A stretch of 38,895 nucleotides of DNA from Gemmatimonadales bacterium (GCA_025937755.1 JAICQR010000008.1:1-38895); one strand, 5' to 3'; positions 16,484 to 24,905 are shown, numbered from the stretch's first letter. The notes: generated by a model from the letters alone, not told the origin. Translations and numbers: made by a program.

Positions 16484-17413
16484 CTAGGCCGCCATGAACC
16501 GACTAAAACGCTCTGCCAGATAGTCCCGGTTTGGCTTCAGCTCTGGCCGCCGCGGGACCTGGATGATGCCGCCCTCCATTTCCTGCAACCCGAACCGGAG
16601 CATCGGTCCGTCATGCTCCGCAAGCACGTCCGGCCTCACGTGGATCAGATAGTCGGGATCCACGCCGATGATGCCGATGTCATATGCGCCATGATGTATC
16701 CGGCATAGAGCGAGCCCATTTGGCACCTCGGGAAGGCTGCGCTCGTCCCGGTCAGGCAGGATGTGGGCGGCATCTAGAAGGGGCGTGTGCTTGAGGCGGC
16801 ACATGGCGCACTGGCGATAATACGCCCGAAGCACCGCATAGCGAAAGCGACCTTGGTGGAGGCGGCGTTTGACTGCCCGCGTGGCATATGCCTTAAGGCC
16901 GATGTTAGCAAGCGGCTCCTCTTCGGCGGCATGGACGATATCCGAGCCGATCGCGTCGGCCATAAGCTCGACCGCGAGGTCATCAGGCCGGTCTGCCACG
17001 ATGTAACAGGGAAAAACCGGGAAGTAGACCGTGGGCTGGACAGCAATCAGGTACAGTAGCGGGCGTCTGAGTTGCATCGCCCGTCGGAGGGCAACGTTAT
17101 CTCGGTGTGAAGGATCGATCCCTTGGTATCGATAAACGAGGCGCTCCCGGTCTGGATGGGCATGGTCGTCATATGGGCTGTCGAATGAGCTATGAATCGT
17201 CAGCGCCGCGCCGAAGTCACGGAGCACCGCGGGGCGAAAGATTCCCCGCTGCTGGCTCCAAACTGGGATGCGTTTGCCGTTGAGACTCAATCCTGAGTTA
17301 AGCTGGGCAGCCGTGACGTGTCCCCCGCCGGCATCAGCCAAGCGGTGAATATGATCGAACAGCGCGAGGCGAACCTCGTAGTCGAAATCGAGTGGCATCT
17401 GGCTAGGTTGCAT
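16484..17413 (-). CDS. HNH endonuclease, putative restriction-type
   Basis: Protein of 309 residues. I chose the ATG at 17413 because GAGGTGA lies 8 bases upstream. The N-terminal half has the pattern of the COG3440-like predicted restriction nucleases: IPVWSQQRGIFRPAVLRD, a YDD motif, YRYQGIDPSHRDNVALRRA, and PTVYFPVFPCYIV. The HNH nuclease is C-terminal: Cys202 and Cys205, LLDAAHILP with His217, NGLALC (Asn232, Cys237), then His240-His241 and Asp245. The two CxxC/CxxH pairs suggest a zinc site beside the beta-beta-alpha-metal active site. No methyltransferase accompanies it, so modification-dependent cleavage is a possible role; that is inference. Confidence 0.85.
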   Translation of the reverse strand: MQPSQMPLDFDYEVRLALFDHIHRLADAGGGHVTAAQLNSGLSLNGKRIPVWSQQRGIFRPAVLRDFGAALTIHSSFDSPYDDHAHPDRERLVYRYQGIDPSHRDNVALRRAMQLRRPLLYLIAVQPTVYFPVFPCYIVADRPDDLAVELMADAIGSDIVHAAEEEPLANIGLKAYATRAVKRRLHQGRFRYAVLRAYYRQCAMCRLKHTPLLDAAHILPDRDERSLPEVPNGLALCRIHHGAYDIGIIGVDPDYLIHVRPDVLAEHDGPMLRFGLQEMEGGIIQVPRRPELKPNRDYLAERFSRFMAA

Positions 17414-17485
17414 CCTGCAATCACCTCGGCCGGAGCGCAAGCTCCCACGCCATTAAGCTGCCGCCATCGATTGCGATCGCCCCCC

Positions 17486-17500
17486 TACATTCCCCCAATG
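17486..17500 (+). promoter_or_regulatory. possible leaderless promoter of the Bfd-like gene
   Basis: TACATT (17486-17491) lies exactly six bases before the ATG at 17498, with no ribosome binding site between. As a -10 box this would start transcription at or next to the A of ATG. Confidence 0.5.
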
Positions 17501-17707
17501 CCTCCCCTCCTTGCCATCTCCCGCTGCGTCTGCCAGGCCCGCGAGTTTGCCGAACTCCTGCCCCTCGCCCGCGAGAACGGCTGGGACCTCGCTGCGCTGA
17601 TGGCCGAAACCGGCTGCGGCGCCCAGTGCGGCCTCTGCCGGCCCTACCTCCGCCGCATGCTGGACACCGGAGAGACGGTGTTCCACGAAATCCTCACCGA
17701 ACCCTAG
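17498..17707 (+). CDS. Bfd-like [2Fe-2S] ferredoxin domain protein
   Basis: Protein of 69 residues with Cys10-x-Cys12 near the start and Cys40, Cys44 and Cys47 near the end (TGCGAQCGLC), the layout of the BFD-like [2Fe-2S] domain. In bacterioferritin-associated ferredoxin this domain passes electrons to bacterioferritin to release iron. It has one more Cys than the usual four, so which ones bind the cluster is open. The upstream frame without ATG overlaps the HNH gene on the other strand and is rejected. The gene stands alone before a GAF kinase; no bacterioferritin gene is in view. Confidence 0.8.
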   Translation: MPPLLAISRCVCQAREFAELLPLARENGWDLAALMAETGCGAQCGLCRPYLRRMLDTGETVFHEILTEP

Positions 17708-17714
17708 GTCGCCC

Positions 17715-17742
17715 CGACCGCCCTGACCGCCTTGACCGCCCG
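17715..17742. repeat. GACCGCC short repeats
   Basis: Three GACCGCC copies at 9-10 base spacing (17715-17742), the reverse complement of the GGCGGTC family seen at 15189. They run directly into the 43-bp tandem repeat. Confidence 0.6.
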
Positions 17743-17828
17743 TTGAACCTCCGTCGCCCGGGCATCCCTCGGACGCGACCGCCCGCTGAACCGCCGTCGC
17801 CCGGGCATCCCTCGGACGCGACCGCCCG
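17734..17828. repeat. 43-bp tandem repeat, two copies plus a 9-base start of a third
   Basis: Copy 1 is 17734-17776 and copy 2 is 17777-17819; they differ at two positions only. GACCGCCCG of a third copy follows at 17820-17828, just before the sensor kinase promoter. Confidence 0.9.
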
Positions 17829-17835
17829 GCCCCCC

Positions 17836-17850
17836 TACATTCCCTCCATG
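17836..17850 (+). promoter_or_regulatory. possible leaderless promoter of the sensor kinase gene
   Basis: TACATT (17836-17841), six bases before the ATG at 17848, with no ribosome binding site. The surroundings (CCCCCC before, CCCTCC after) nearly copy the site at 17486. Confidence 0.5.
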
Positions 17851-19413
17851 CCTGCCAATTGGGTCCGCCGGCTCTATACCACCCGGCCGCTTGCCGCCAG
17901 CACCGTCGTGGTCTGGCTCGCCGCGCTCTGGGCCATGTACGCCGGCCGTCGGGAACTCTCCCTGCTCCTCGCCGCGGCCGCGCTGGGCATCACGGTCCTC
18001 GCCCTCCGCCGGGGCCGGCACCTGGCCCAGCGCCAGCAGGAGAGGCTGCGCGCGTCGCTGGCCACCGCCGACAGCCGGAATCGCGAACTCGACCGGTTGC
18101 GCCACCTGGCGCAGCAACTCCTCTCCGGCAGCAGTCTCGCCGCTCTGCAGCACGAAGTGGCCGTCGCTACCGCCGACCTGCTCCAGGCCGAGAGCGGCGG
18201 GGTCAGCATCGTGGTGGAGGAGGGGCGCTTCCTCCGGGTGGTGGCGGCCACTGGCGCGCTGGATCAGACCCGCGGCATGCTTTTGCCGGTGGAGCAATCG
18301 CTGCTGGGCTGGGTGGTACTCCACGGCGAGCCGCTGCTGGTGGGCGACGTCGACGCCGACTCACGCTCCTACAAGGAAGCGACCCTTCCGGTCCGGCTCC
18401 GGACCGCGGCAGTGGCACCACTCCGGGCTTCTGGTGTCGTGGTCGGTACGGTTGCCGCCTACAACCGGCGCGACGGCCAGGCCTTCACCCCCCACGATCT
18501 GCAGATGCTCCAGGCCCTGGGCGACATGGTGGTGATGGCACTCGACCGCGCGGCCGGCCTCGAGGCCAGCCGCCAGAATGAGGCGGCACTCGCGCTCAAG
18601 AACCGCGAACTGGTGCGCGCCACCCAGCTCAAGAGTGAGTTCCTCGCCAACACCAGCCACGAGCTGCGCACCCCGCTCAATTCCATCATCGGCTTCAGCG
18701 ATCTCCTCCTCACCCACCAGACCGGGACGCTGAACGAGATCCAGCGGGACTTCGTGGAATCGGTGCTCCGCAACGGCCGCCACCTGCTGGGCCTGATCAA
18801 CTCGGTCCTCGACCTCGCCAAGATCGAAGCCGGACGCATGACGCTGCTGCTGGGGGAAACCGACATTCGCGAGGCCGTGGTCGGCGCGGTGCTCGACACC
18901 GCCAGCCTCCGCTCGGCCAAGCACCAGGAGTGCAAGGTCGATATCGAGCCCGAGGCCGACCTGCGGATTACCGCCGACGGCGTGCGGGTCCGGCAGATCC
19001 TCTTCAACCTCCTCTCGAACGCCTCCAAGTTCACGCCCGAGAACGGCGCCATCTCAGTCCACGCGGTGTCTACCCGGGCCCCTTTCCCCCTGCCGTCGGA
19101 GCGCGCCGGCGACGAGCAGCGCTTCGTGTCGCGCGACGCGATCTGGGTTTCGGTGGTGGACACCGGCATCGGCATCCGGCCGGAAGACCACGAGCGGCTG
19201 TTCCAGGAGTTCAGCCAGGTGGACAGCGCCCTCAACCGCCAGCAGCAGGGCACCGGACTCGGCCTCGCGCTCTGCAAGAGCTTCGTTGAACTCCATGGCG
19301 GCACCATCGGGGTCGACTCCATCCCCGGCCGCGGCTCAAGCTTCTGGTTCCTGCTGCCGGTGTCGGGCCCCATTCGCCGCACGGGCCCGGCGTCGCTATC
19401 ATCAGTCCCATGA
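17848..19413 (+). CDS. sensor histidine kinase with GAF domain
   Basis: Protein of 521 residues. Two membrane helices (~16-32 and 37-53) with a very short loop between them anchor it to the inner membrane. A coiled-coil linker (~55-90) leads to a GAF domain (~92-235). The dimerisation domain follows with the phospho-acceptor His271 in NTSHELRTPLN, then the ATPase domain: N-box LLSNASKF (Asn391), G1 DTGIG (438-442), F-box LFQEFSQVD and G2 GTGLGLAL (468-475). It should autophosphorylate and pass phosphate to a response regulator, but none is encoded nearby. With almost no periplasmic part, it probably senses a cytosolic signal through GAF. The stop overlaps the next gene (ATGA). Confidence 0.93.
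   Translation: MPANWVRRLYTTRPLAASTVVVWLAALWAMYAGRRELSLLLAAAALGITVLALRRGRHLAQRQQERLRASLATADSRNRELDRLRHLAQQLLSGSSLAALQHEVAVATADLLQAESGGVSIVVEEGRFLRVVAATGALDQTRGMLLPVEQSLLGWVVLHGEPLLVGDVDADSRSYKEATLPVRLRTAAVAPLRASGVVVGTVAAYNRRDGQAFTPHDLQMLQALGDMVVMALDRAAGLEASRQNEAALALKNRELVRATQLKSEFLANTSHELRTPLNSIIGFSDLLLTHQTGTLNEIQRDFVESVLRNGRHLLGLINSVLDLAKIEAGRMTLLLGETDIREAVVGAVLDTASLRSAKHQECKVDIEPEADLRITADGVRVRQILFNLLSNASKFTPENGAISVHAVSTRAPFPLPSERAGDEQRFVSRDAIWVSVVDTGIGIRPEDHERLFQEFSQVDSALNRQQQGTGLGLALCKSFVELHGGTIGVDSIPGRGSSFWFLLPVSGPIRRTGPASLSSVP
19397..19412 (+). promoter_or_regulatory. possible internal leaderless promoter
   Basis: TATCAT (19397-19402) lies seven bases before the ATG at 19410, inside the 3' end of the kinase gene. 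It could give the small secreted protein its own transcript besides read-through from the kinase. Confidence 0.35.
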
Positions 19414-19757
19414 TCCGGGCCTGGTCCTCCCGCCTCGGCGCCCTTGCGCTTGCCATGCTGCTCCTTGGTGGGGGCAGCGGTCTGCCGGTGCTCGATGCGC
19501 TGCTGCACCACTGGCGCATTGGCAACACCGGCGCCCAGGTCCAGTTGCTCGATCCCGATGGCAGTGCCACCCACGCCGAGCGCTGCACCCTCGGCACCGC
19601 GCTGCCGGCGCTGGCCGTGGCCACCGGCACTTCGGAGTTGGCCGTCGGCATGTACCTGCCGGAGAACCGCCCCACCGCGCGGCCCGCCGACCGTCTCGTT
19701 CCCCATTTCCATCCCGGCAACGCTCGCCCTCGGGCGCCGCCAGTCACTCCCGTCTGA
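19410..19757 (+). CDS. small secreted hypothetical protein
   Basis: Protein of 115 residues that I do not recognise. It starts with Arg and a hydrophobic stretch (LGALALAMLLLGGG), so it is probably exported. The short mature part has one Cys (THAERCTLG) and several His residues (LHHWR, PHFHPG), and the C-terminal tail is Pro/Arg-rich and probably disordered. It overlaps the kinase stop by 4 bases and precedes a TonB receptor gene by 80 bases. A role in metal binding next to the receptor is possible but not shown. Confidence 0.6.
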   Translation: MIRAWSSRLGALALAMLLLGGGSGLPVLDALLHHWRIGNTGAQVQLLDPDGSATHAERCTLGTALPALAVATGTSELAVGMYLPENRPTARPADRLVPHFHPGNARPRAPPVTPV

Positions 19758-19787
19758 CCTGGTCGATTCCGAACCATTGATGATGTG

Positions 19788-19804
19788 ACCTCCCCAGGGG
19801 AGGT
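19788..19804. promoter_or_regulatory. 17-bp palindrome upstream of the TonB receptor
   Basis: ACCTCCCC and GGGGAGGT are perfect reverse complements around a single A. It lies 33 bases before the receptor ATG. It could be a dimeric repressor site or an RNA hairpin with a 3-base loop in the leader. Confidence 0.5.
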
Positions 19805-19837
19805 GCATCGGCCAAACCCGACGTGGAGCTCCATTCA

Positions 19838-22042
19838 ATGCTGAACATGATGATTGCGCTGGCCCTTGTGGCAGCGCCCATTCCTGCAGCCACACCAGTC
19901 GCCGCCATTACCGGCGTCGTCACCGACACGGCCGGCTCGCCTCTCGGCGACGTCCGGGTCACCATCGTTGAAGCCAATCGTTCGACCCGGACCGACGCCC
20001 AGGGCCGGTTCTCGTTCGTACAGCTGGCCCGCGGCACCTACGGGATTTCATTCGCACGCATCGGTTACGCCCCGCAAGTCCTGCGGGTCCAACTGGGTGA
20101 GGCCGACATGGAGCTCCAGGTCACGATGGTCGCAACGCTGATCGAGCTGCCGCCGATCCAGGTCACCTCATCGCCACTTGCCAGCAGCCTGCTGGACGCA
20201 CCTCAACCCACATCGGTCGTCTCGGCCCAGGATCTCTCGTCGGTCGGCGCGCCCTCGCTGGGCGAGACCGTCAACGTGCTGCCGGGTGTGCGGAACTACA
20301 GCACCGGCGTCGGCATCGGAAAGCCGGTGATTCGCGGGCTCAGCTCCAATCGGGTGCTGGTGCTGGCTGATGGGCAGCGGCTGGAAAGCCAGCAGTGGGG
20401 CGACGAACACGGCCCCAACGTCGAGACCGCCGATGCGGCCCGGATCGAGGTCATTCGCGGGCCCGCCAGCGTGCTGTACGGCTCGGACGCCCTGGGAGGT
20501 GTGATCAACGTGATCGACCGTGACCTGCCCGATGCCATCGGCATCGCACCCTTCGTTCGCGGCCGGGTACACACCGCGTATCACTCCGGCTCCCGCATGC
20601 CTGAGGGTACCGTCGCGCTCGAGGGCGCCAGCGGCGGGGTGGGCTTTCGCGGCTCGGCAACCGGGCGGAAAAGTGGTGATCTCAGGACTCCTGACGGTGC
20701 CCTCGGCAACAGCGCCGCCGAAACGCTGGGCGGCGATGCTTCGTTCGGGCTGCGTGGTCCGTGGGGCGCGGCCCACCTCAACTATGCCCATCGCGCCGAG
20801 CGGCTCGAGATCCACGAGGATCCCGCTGAAGATCCGGGTGCCACACCCTATCAGCGGGTGGGCGACGACCGCATTCATTTCGAATTGAGCCTGCCCACCG
20901 GCGCATCGCACCTCGACATCGACGGCGGATACCAGCGCAATCATCGACGCGAATTCGAATCGGAAACCGACAGCGAGTTCGCCCTGGGACTCACCGCGGA
21001 AACCTGGACCACCGACCTGCGGCTGCACCACACCGCCATCGGCCCCATCGAAGGCATACTCGGCGTGAGCGGCGAGCGCTCAGCGTTGGCTATTGGCGGA
21101 GAGGAAGTTCTGGTGCCGGCGCATCGCACCAGCAGCGCCGGGTTCTACGCCTCGGAGCAGGCGTCGTTCGGGCGCTTCGATCTGTCAGCCGGAGCACGGT
21201 TCGACCTGCGCCGGCTCGATGTGGACCAGAACGCCGATCTGGGAGTCACCGACCAGGTCCGCAACTACGACGCGGTCAGTGGCAGTTTCGGGGTGCTCTA
21301 TCACACGTCATCGTCCACCGCCATCGTCCTGAACATTGGACGTGGATTTCGCGCGCCATCGGCATACGAACTCTTCGCCAACGGGGTGCACGAGGGAACC
21401 GTGCGCTTCGAGCGGGGCGACCCGACGCTCGACACAGAGACCTCGCTCAACACCGATCTCGCGTTCCGGGTGCAGTCCAGTCATGTGCGGGCTGAAATCG
21501 GCGGCTTCGTCAACCTGGTGGACAATTTCATCCATCCTGACCCGTCAGGGTTCACCGATCCGGAGTCGGGATTCGCCATCTACGACTTCCGTCAGGCCGA
21601 CGCCCGCCTGCTGGGACTCGAAGCAGTAGCGGAGTATCACCCCATCGCTCTGCTCCACCTTCGCGCGACGGCCGACTGGGTCCGGGGAGAGAATCGGGAG
21701 CTGCACCAGCCGTTGCCATTCGTGCCGCCGCTCAGGGTGACGTACGGTGCCGGCATCGAGTCGGACCAGCTGGGCCCATTGCTGAGTCCCCATCTGTCGG
21801 TACAGGGCGAGAGCAACGCCCGGCAGGACCGGCTCGATCCCGACGACGTTGCACCCGCGGGATACACGCTGGCCCATCTTGGCGCGGGCTTCAATGTCCC
21901 GGCTGGCGCCCAGCTGATTTCGGTGGATGTGCAGGTGCGCAACATGTTCAACAGCAGATACGCGAGCTTCCTCAGCCGCTACAAGGCGTATGCGCTGGAT
22001 GGCGGGCGGAACATCATCCTGCGGGTGGGCACCGCGTTCTGA
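19838..22042 (+). CDS. TonB-dependent outer-membrane receptor with CarboxypepD_reg-like domain
   Basis: Protein of 734 residues. The ATG at 19838 follows GGAG by nine bases; the GTG at 19823 is less likely. After a signal peptide (~1-22) comes a carboxypeptidase-regulatory-like beta-sandwich (ITGVVTDTAGSPLGDV to ~105). The plug domain (~120-230) has VLPGVRNYS, PVIRGLSSNRVLVLADG, RIEVIRGPASVLYGSDALGGVINV. The rest is a beta-barrel ending in aromatic Phe (VGTAF). A plug loop reads QQWGDEHGPN; similar Asp/His-containing loops occur in ZnuD-type zinc receptors, so metal transport is possible but unproven. It converges with two related lipoproteins, whose end lies 12 bases away. Confidence 0.92.
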   Translation: MLNMMIALALVAAPIPAATPVAAITGVVTDTAGSPLGDVRVTIVEANRSTRTDAQGRFSFVQLARGTYGISFARIGYAPQVLRVQLGEADMELQVTMVATLIELPPIQVTSSPLASSLLDAPQPTSVVSAQDLSSVGAPSLGETVNVLPGVRNYSTGVGIGKPVIRGLSSNRVLVLADGQRLESQQWGDEHGPNVETADAARIEVIRGPASVLYGSDALGGVINVIDRDLPDAIGIAPFVRGRVHTAYHSGSRMPEGTVALEGASGGVGFRGSATGRKSGDLRTPDGALGNSAAETLGGDASFGLRGPWGAAHLNYAHRAERLEIHEDPAEDPGATPYQRVGDDRIHFELSLPTGASHLDIDGGYQRNHRREFESETDSEFALGLTAETWTTDLRLHHTAIGPIEGILGVSGERSALAIGGEEVLVPAHRTSSAGFYASEQASFGRFDLSAGARFDLRRLDVDQNADLGVTDQVRNYDAVSGSFGVLYHTSSSTAIVLNIGRGFRAPSAYELFANGVHEGTVRFERGDPTLDTETSLNTDLAFRVQSSHVRAEIGGFVNLVDNFIHPDPSGFTDPESGFAIYDFRQADARLLGLEAVAEYHPIALLHLRATADWVRGENRELHQPLPFVPPLRVTYGAGIESDQLGPLLSPHLSVQGESNARQDRLDPDDVAPAGYTLAHLGAGFNVPAGAQLISVDVQVRNMFNSRYASFLSRYKAYALDGGRNIILRVGTAF

Positions 22043-22054
22043 CGAGGGACTGAC

Positions 22055-22549
22055 TTACTGGATCGGCAGTGTGGTTGGCTCGGTATAGCTGTGCGGCCGG
22101 CGCTTGATGTAGAGGCGATACGGGCCCGCGTCATAATGGCCGGCCGACTTGTGCCACAGTCCGATCCAGGTCTCCACCTGCTGGCCGGGCGCCACCCAGT
22201 AGATCGAGCCGTCGAAACCATCGAACGGAGTGTACACGACCCGTTCGGGCAGGGGAGCTCCTGCCGCATCGCCGGTGAGGCGCAGCTCGTAGCTGGCGTC
22301 GGTGATGGCGGCATGCGCCACGAGGCCGGCGTTCTGCAATGAGACATTCAGGATGAAGCCGCCCTTGCCGACCGTCACCACCGTATCGCCGAATCCTGCA
22401 GCGGGCGTTGCCATGGCGCGTATGTCCCCGATGCGGGCGATCATTGCGAAGGTGGTCTCGGACGGATCCGGGTTCGGCCGTGGAGCCGTTGTCGGCAGGT
22501 CTCCACAGCCCCCCAGGGACAGCACCAGCAGCGCGGCAAGCGAACGCAT
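22055..22549 (-). CDS. lipoprotein, paralogue of the next upstream gene
   Basis: Protein of 164 residues; the start at 22549 gives a lipoprotein signal with lipobox LGGC (Cys15) and is preceded by AAGAGA. The mature part is beta-rich. It shares a pattern with the upstream lipoprotein: FGDTVVTV against FGGTVAAA, ASYELRL against ADFEVRL, and near the end GLWHKSAGHYDAGPYRLYIKR against SLYHNSELHTEFGPYFLIIRR. The shared His-x(4-5)-His-x(3)-Gly-Pro-Tyr could bind a metal. Function unknown. It begins 10 bases after the upstream gene stops, so the two are one operon facing the TonB receptor. Confidence 0.75.
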   Translation of the reverse strand: MRSLAALLVLSLGGCGDLPTTAPRPNPDPSETTFAMIARIGDIRAMATPAAGFGDTVVTVGKGGFILNVSLQNAGLVAHAAITDASYELRLTGDAAGAPLPERVVYTPFDGFDGSIYWVAPGQQVETWIGLWHKSAGHYDAGPYRLYIKRRPHSYTEPTTLPIQ

Positions 22550-22559
22550 GATCTCTTCG

Positions 22560-23069
22560 TCAGTTCGGGTTGCCGCCACCGCCGCCGTCATCCGGTAGCG
22601 ACCTGCGGATGATCAGGAAGTAAGGTCCAAACTCGGTATGCAGTTCCGAGTTGTGGTAGAGGCTGAAGTAGGCAGTGACTTCGCCTCCTTCCTCGAGGCC
22701 CGAGATCGTTCCAGTGAAGGCACCGGTCCGCTCGAATTCGATAGGATCGGCAAATCCACCACCCGCATTGTTGGACGCCAGCCGCACTTCGAAGTCCGCA
22801 GCGGTTACTGCCGTCTCACGCGTTCCGCCCGGCCGGAAGAAGGTCACGGTGAACGGAATGATTCCGGTGGACGCCGCTGCCACCGTGCCGCCGAACCCGC
22901 CTGCCGTTTGGGTAGCGGCGTAATCGACGCCGTCGATCTCGACCACCATCGAACCGATATTGGGCTCGGCATCGCCCGGATCTTCGCTGGTGGCACAGCC
23001 CGGCAGCCCCGCCAGGGCGATCGCCGCAATGGCGGTCCACACGCTCCCACGCTTCGCATCCAGTCGCAT
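22560..23069 (-). CDS. lipoprotein with His-rich C-terminal motif
   Basis: Protein of 169 residues. The ATG at 23069 is preceded by GGGAG and begins a signal with lipobox LPGC (Cys25). The frame continues far upstream inside the GAF gene, but this is a shadow. The mature part looks like one immunoglobulin-like beta-sandwich, ending in YHNSELHTEFGPYFLII and a Gly-rich tail. It is a diverged duplicate of the following gene. Function unknown; position next to a TonB receptor suggests a surface or periplasmic partner. Confidence 0.75.
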   Translation of the reverse strand: MRLDAKRGSVWTAIAAIALAGLPGCATSEDPGDAEPNIGSMVVEIDGVDYAATQTAGGFGGTVAAASTGIIPFTVTFFRPGGTRETAVTAADFEVRLASNNAGGGFADPIEFERTGAFTGTISGLEEGGEVTAYFSLYHNSELHTEFGPYFLIIRRSLPDDGGGGGNPN

Positions 23070-23094
23070 CGATGACTCCCGAGTGAATGACAGG

Positions 23095-23124
23095 CGCCCG
23101 ATCGGGCGTTCTGAGACAAATCTA
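23095..23124 (-). promoter_or_regulatory. 14-bp palindrome and -10-like box before the lipoprotein pair
   Basis: CGCCCGATCGGGCG (23095-23108) is a perfect palindrome. On the minus strand TAGATT (23124-23119) lies ten bases upstream of it, so a transcript could start at its edge. Candidate operator. Confidence 0.4.
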
Positions 23125-23178
23125 CTTCGTGATTCTCCAAGTGGGGACGCCTGAGGGAGTCGGCCGTGCACCGGGACG

Positions 23179-24705
23179 TCAGGGCTGCCGGGGGGAGCGC
23201 TTCCAGCCGGGCATCGGTGGCGTAATGGCAACCCGGCGAAGGAGTTCCAGATGGGGGGCAAGGGCATCGGCCAGCTGGCGAGCCACGTCCTCGTCGGATC
23301 CGCCGAACATGCCCTCGCCGGATGTAGTGAAAATGAGCGCTCCCGAGAGCCTGCCTTGGACGCGCAGGGGTACGATGAGCCTGGTGCGGCCCCGTGCGTC
23401 TTCCAGCGCGCTGCGGCGTTCGCCCCGGAGCACCTGCCCCAGGGCGTCGTCGCCCAGAGCCTGTTGCGGCAGGTCGGGCAGCGGCCGGCGCTCGCCCGGA
23501 TGGAACAGCGCCACCCGGAGTTCATCGCCCAGCTTGAGGGCAATGGACATCTCCTCGAAGCCGAGCATCCCGGCGGCTTCCGACTGCACCCGAAGTGTCG
23601 CGTCTGCCGGGTCCTTCGCGGACGCCAGCGCTTCCACGATCCGCGCCAGCCGCGACGTGGTGGTGCGCTGACTCGCCACGTGACTGCGGAGCACTTGCAG
23701 GTGTCCCGCGAGCAGGTAGGAGTCGAGCCGGGCGGCCACCGCGCCCCGCATCGAGCGCAGCAGTTTCGCGTCCTCCTCGTCGTACTGCCGGTCATGGCTG
23801 CTGCCCAGCATCAGCAGGCCGACGGTTCTGTTCGCCACGGTGAGCCGCACCCCGACGACGGACCGCATCGCCGGGGCACCCGAGACCGGCGGAAACGCGA
23901 CCGGCTCGCCTGGCAGCCCGTGGAGCACAAACGAATCTGCCGAACCCAGCAGCCCGGCCAAGTCGACCTGGCCCCGATGCACCACGAGGTCGGGATCACC
24001 CCAGAGCGAGCCTCCCCCATGCAAGCCGATCCGGTACCACTGATCCAGCGTGGTGCCCGGAACCATGAGCTCGGCGCGGTCGTGAGGCAGCAACGGCTGG
24101 AACGAGGTGCTGAGCCGTTCGCGCAATTCGATTGGGCTTCCGGCTTCCACCGCTGCCGAGTTGACGGCGCCCATCAGGTCGAGCAAGTCACGGTCGGAGC
24201 GCGGCGCCGGTGCGTCCCCCTCGCGCCACCGGCGGGCAAGCCGCGCCAGCGAAGGTGCGAGCGCGTCCGCTGCCAGCTGTGCGGCGGCGCGCTCGCGCGG
24301 GCCATGAAGCGCATCGCCCAGCGCCGCGAAGAGCAACAGCCCCACATCCACTCCGCTCACCGAAGCGACCACCGCCGTGGTGGAGTGGTAGCCCGCGTTG
24401 CGAACGATTTCCTCGAGCAGGCCCAATTGATGCAGACTGATGGCCGGCGGCTCCGGCACGTTGAGGTGATCTGCCGCTAGTTCCTCGGGGCCCAGCAGCA
24501 CCGAGCCGCCTGACACGGGGTAGAGCCAGAAGCCCAGGAGGTCGTGGGGAATCTCGGGGGCGAGCGTGGCTGAAATGGCCTGATGCCAGGTGCTTCGGGT
24601 GACCGGATCAGCCGGATCCTCATCCGCCGGCAGCAACGGCACCAGCGGCCCCTCGCCCAGGGACGGGAGGTGGTCGGGACGCTCTTCCGGAGGGATCGTT
24701 GCCAT
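23179..24705 (-). CDS. multi-GAF-domain protein
   Basis: Protein of 508 residues from the ATG at 24705. It appears to hold three GAF-like modules without any output domain: about 35-160 (LLGFWLYPVSGGSVLLG), 165-335 (SVVGVRLTVANRTVGLLMLGS) and 345-495 (TRLIVPLRVQGRLSGALIFTT). Helices such as DEEDAKLLRSMRGAVAARLDSY link the modules. No kinase, cyclase, HD or DNA-binding part is seen, and there is no signal or membrane segment. It probably senses a small molecule and acts through a partner protein. The third module is the clearest; the first two are assigned by pattern only. Confidence 0.7.
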   Translation of the reverse strand: MATIPPEERPDHLPSLGEGPLVPLLPADEDPADPVTRSTWHQAISATLAPEIPHDLLGFWLYPVSGGSVLLGPEELAADHLNVPEPPAISLHQLGLLEEIVRNAGYHSTTAVVASVSGVDVGLLLFAALGDALHGPRERAAAQLAADALAPSLARLARRWREGDAPAPRSDRDLLDLMGAVNSAAVEAGSPIELRERLSTSFQPLLPHDRAELMVPGTTLDQWYRIGLHGGGSLWGDPDLVVHRGQVDLAGLLGSADSFVLHGLPGEPVAFPPVSGAPAMRSVVGVRLTVANRTVGLLMLGSSHDRQYDEEDAKLLRSMRGAVAARLDSYLLAGHLQVLRSHVASQRTTTSRLARIVEALASAKDPADATLRVQSEAAGMLGFEEMSIALKLGDELRVALFHPGERRPLPDLPQQALGDDALGQVLRGERRSALEDARGRTRLIVPLRVQGRLSGALIFTTSGEGMFGGSDEDVARQLADALAPHLELLRRVAITPPMPGWKRSPRQP

Positions 24706-24761
24706 GGGGGTGTTACAACGTGCACGGAGCGTGCCCCGCGCCAAGGCTCGACGTAGCCAGC

Positions 24762-24771
24762 TAACATGTTA
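24762..24771. promoter_or_regulatory. palindrome TAACATGTTA
   Basis: Perfect 10-bp palindrome between the divergent GAF and L,D-transpeptidase genes, 57 bases from the GAF start. Candidate regulator site. Confidence 0.35.
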
Positions 24772-24849
24772 TGTGGGAATCACTTGGAAAAACGCGGATA
24801 GGCCACCAGATTGCGCCGTAGTGGCACTCCGCAAGTCGGCTGGGCGAGA

Positions 24850-24905
24850 TGTCGCGAAGCGACACGTGGCGAGCAGCGGCTCTCAGCCGCGCGTCGGCCG
24901 CGCGG
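24850..24905 (+). other. structured leader with competing hairpins
   Basis: Three perfect stems lie in a row: TGTCGC-GAA-GCGACA (24850-24864), GCGGCT-CTC-AGCCGC (24876-24890) and CCGCGCG-TCGGC-CGCGCGG (24887-24905). The last two share 24887-24890 and exclude each other, as in attenuators, but no T-run follows. Confidence 0.45.

Noticed and set aside
23251-24480. 409-residue plus-strand frame over the GAF gene
   Set aside because: Antisense shadow with no recognisable domain; the minus strand has GAF patterns and a good start.
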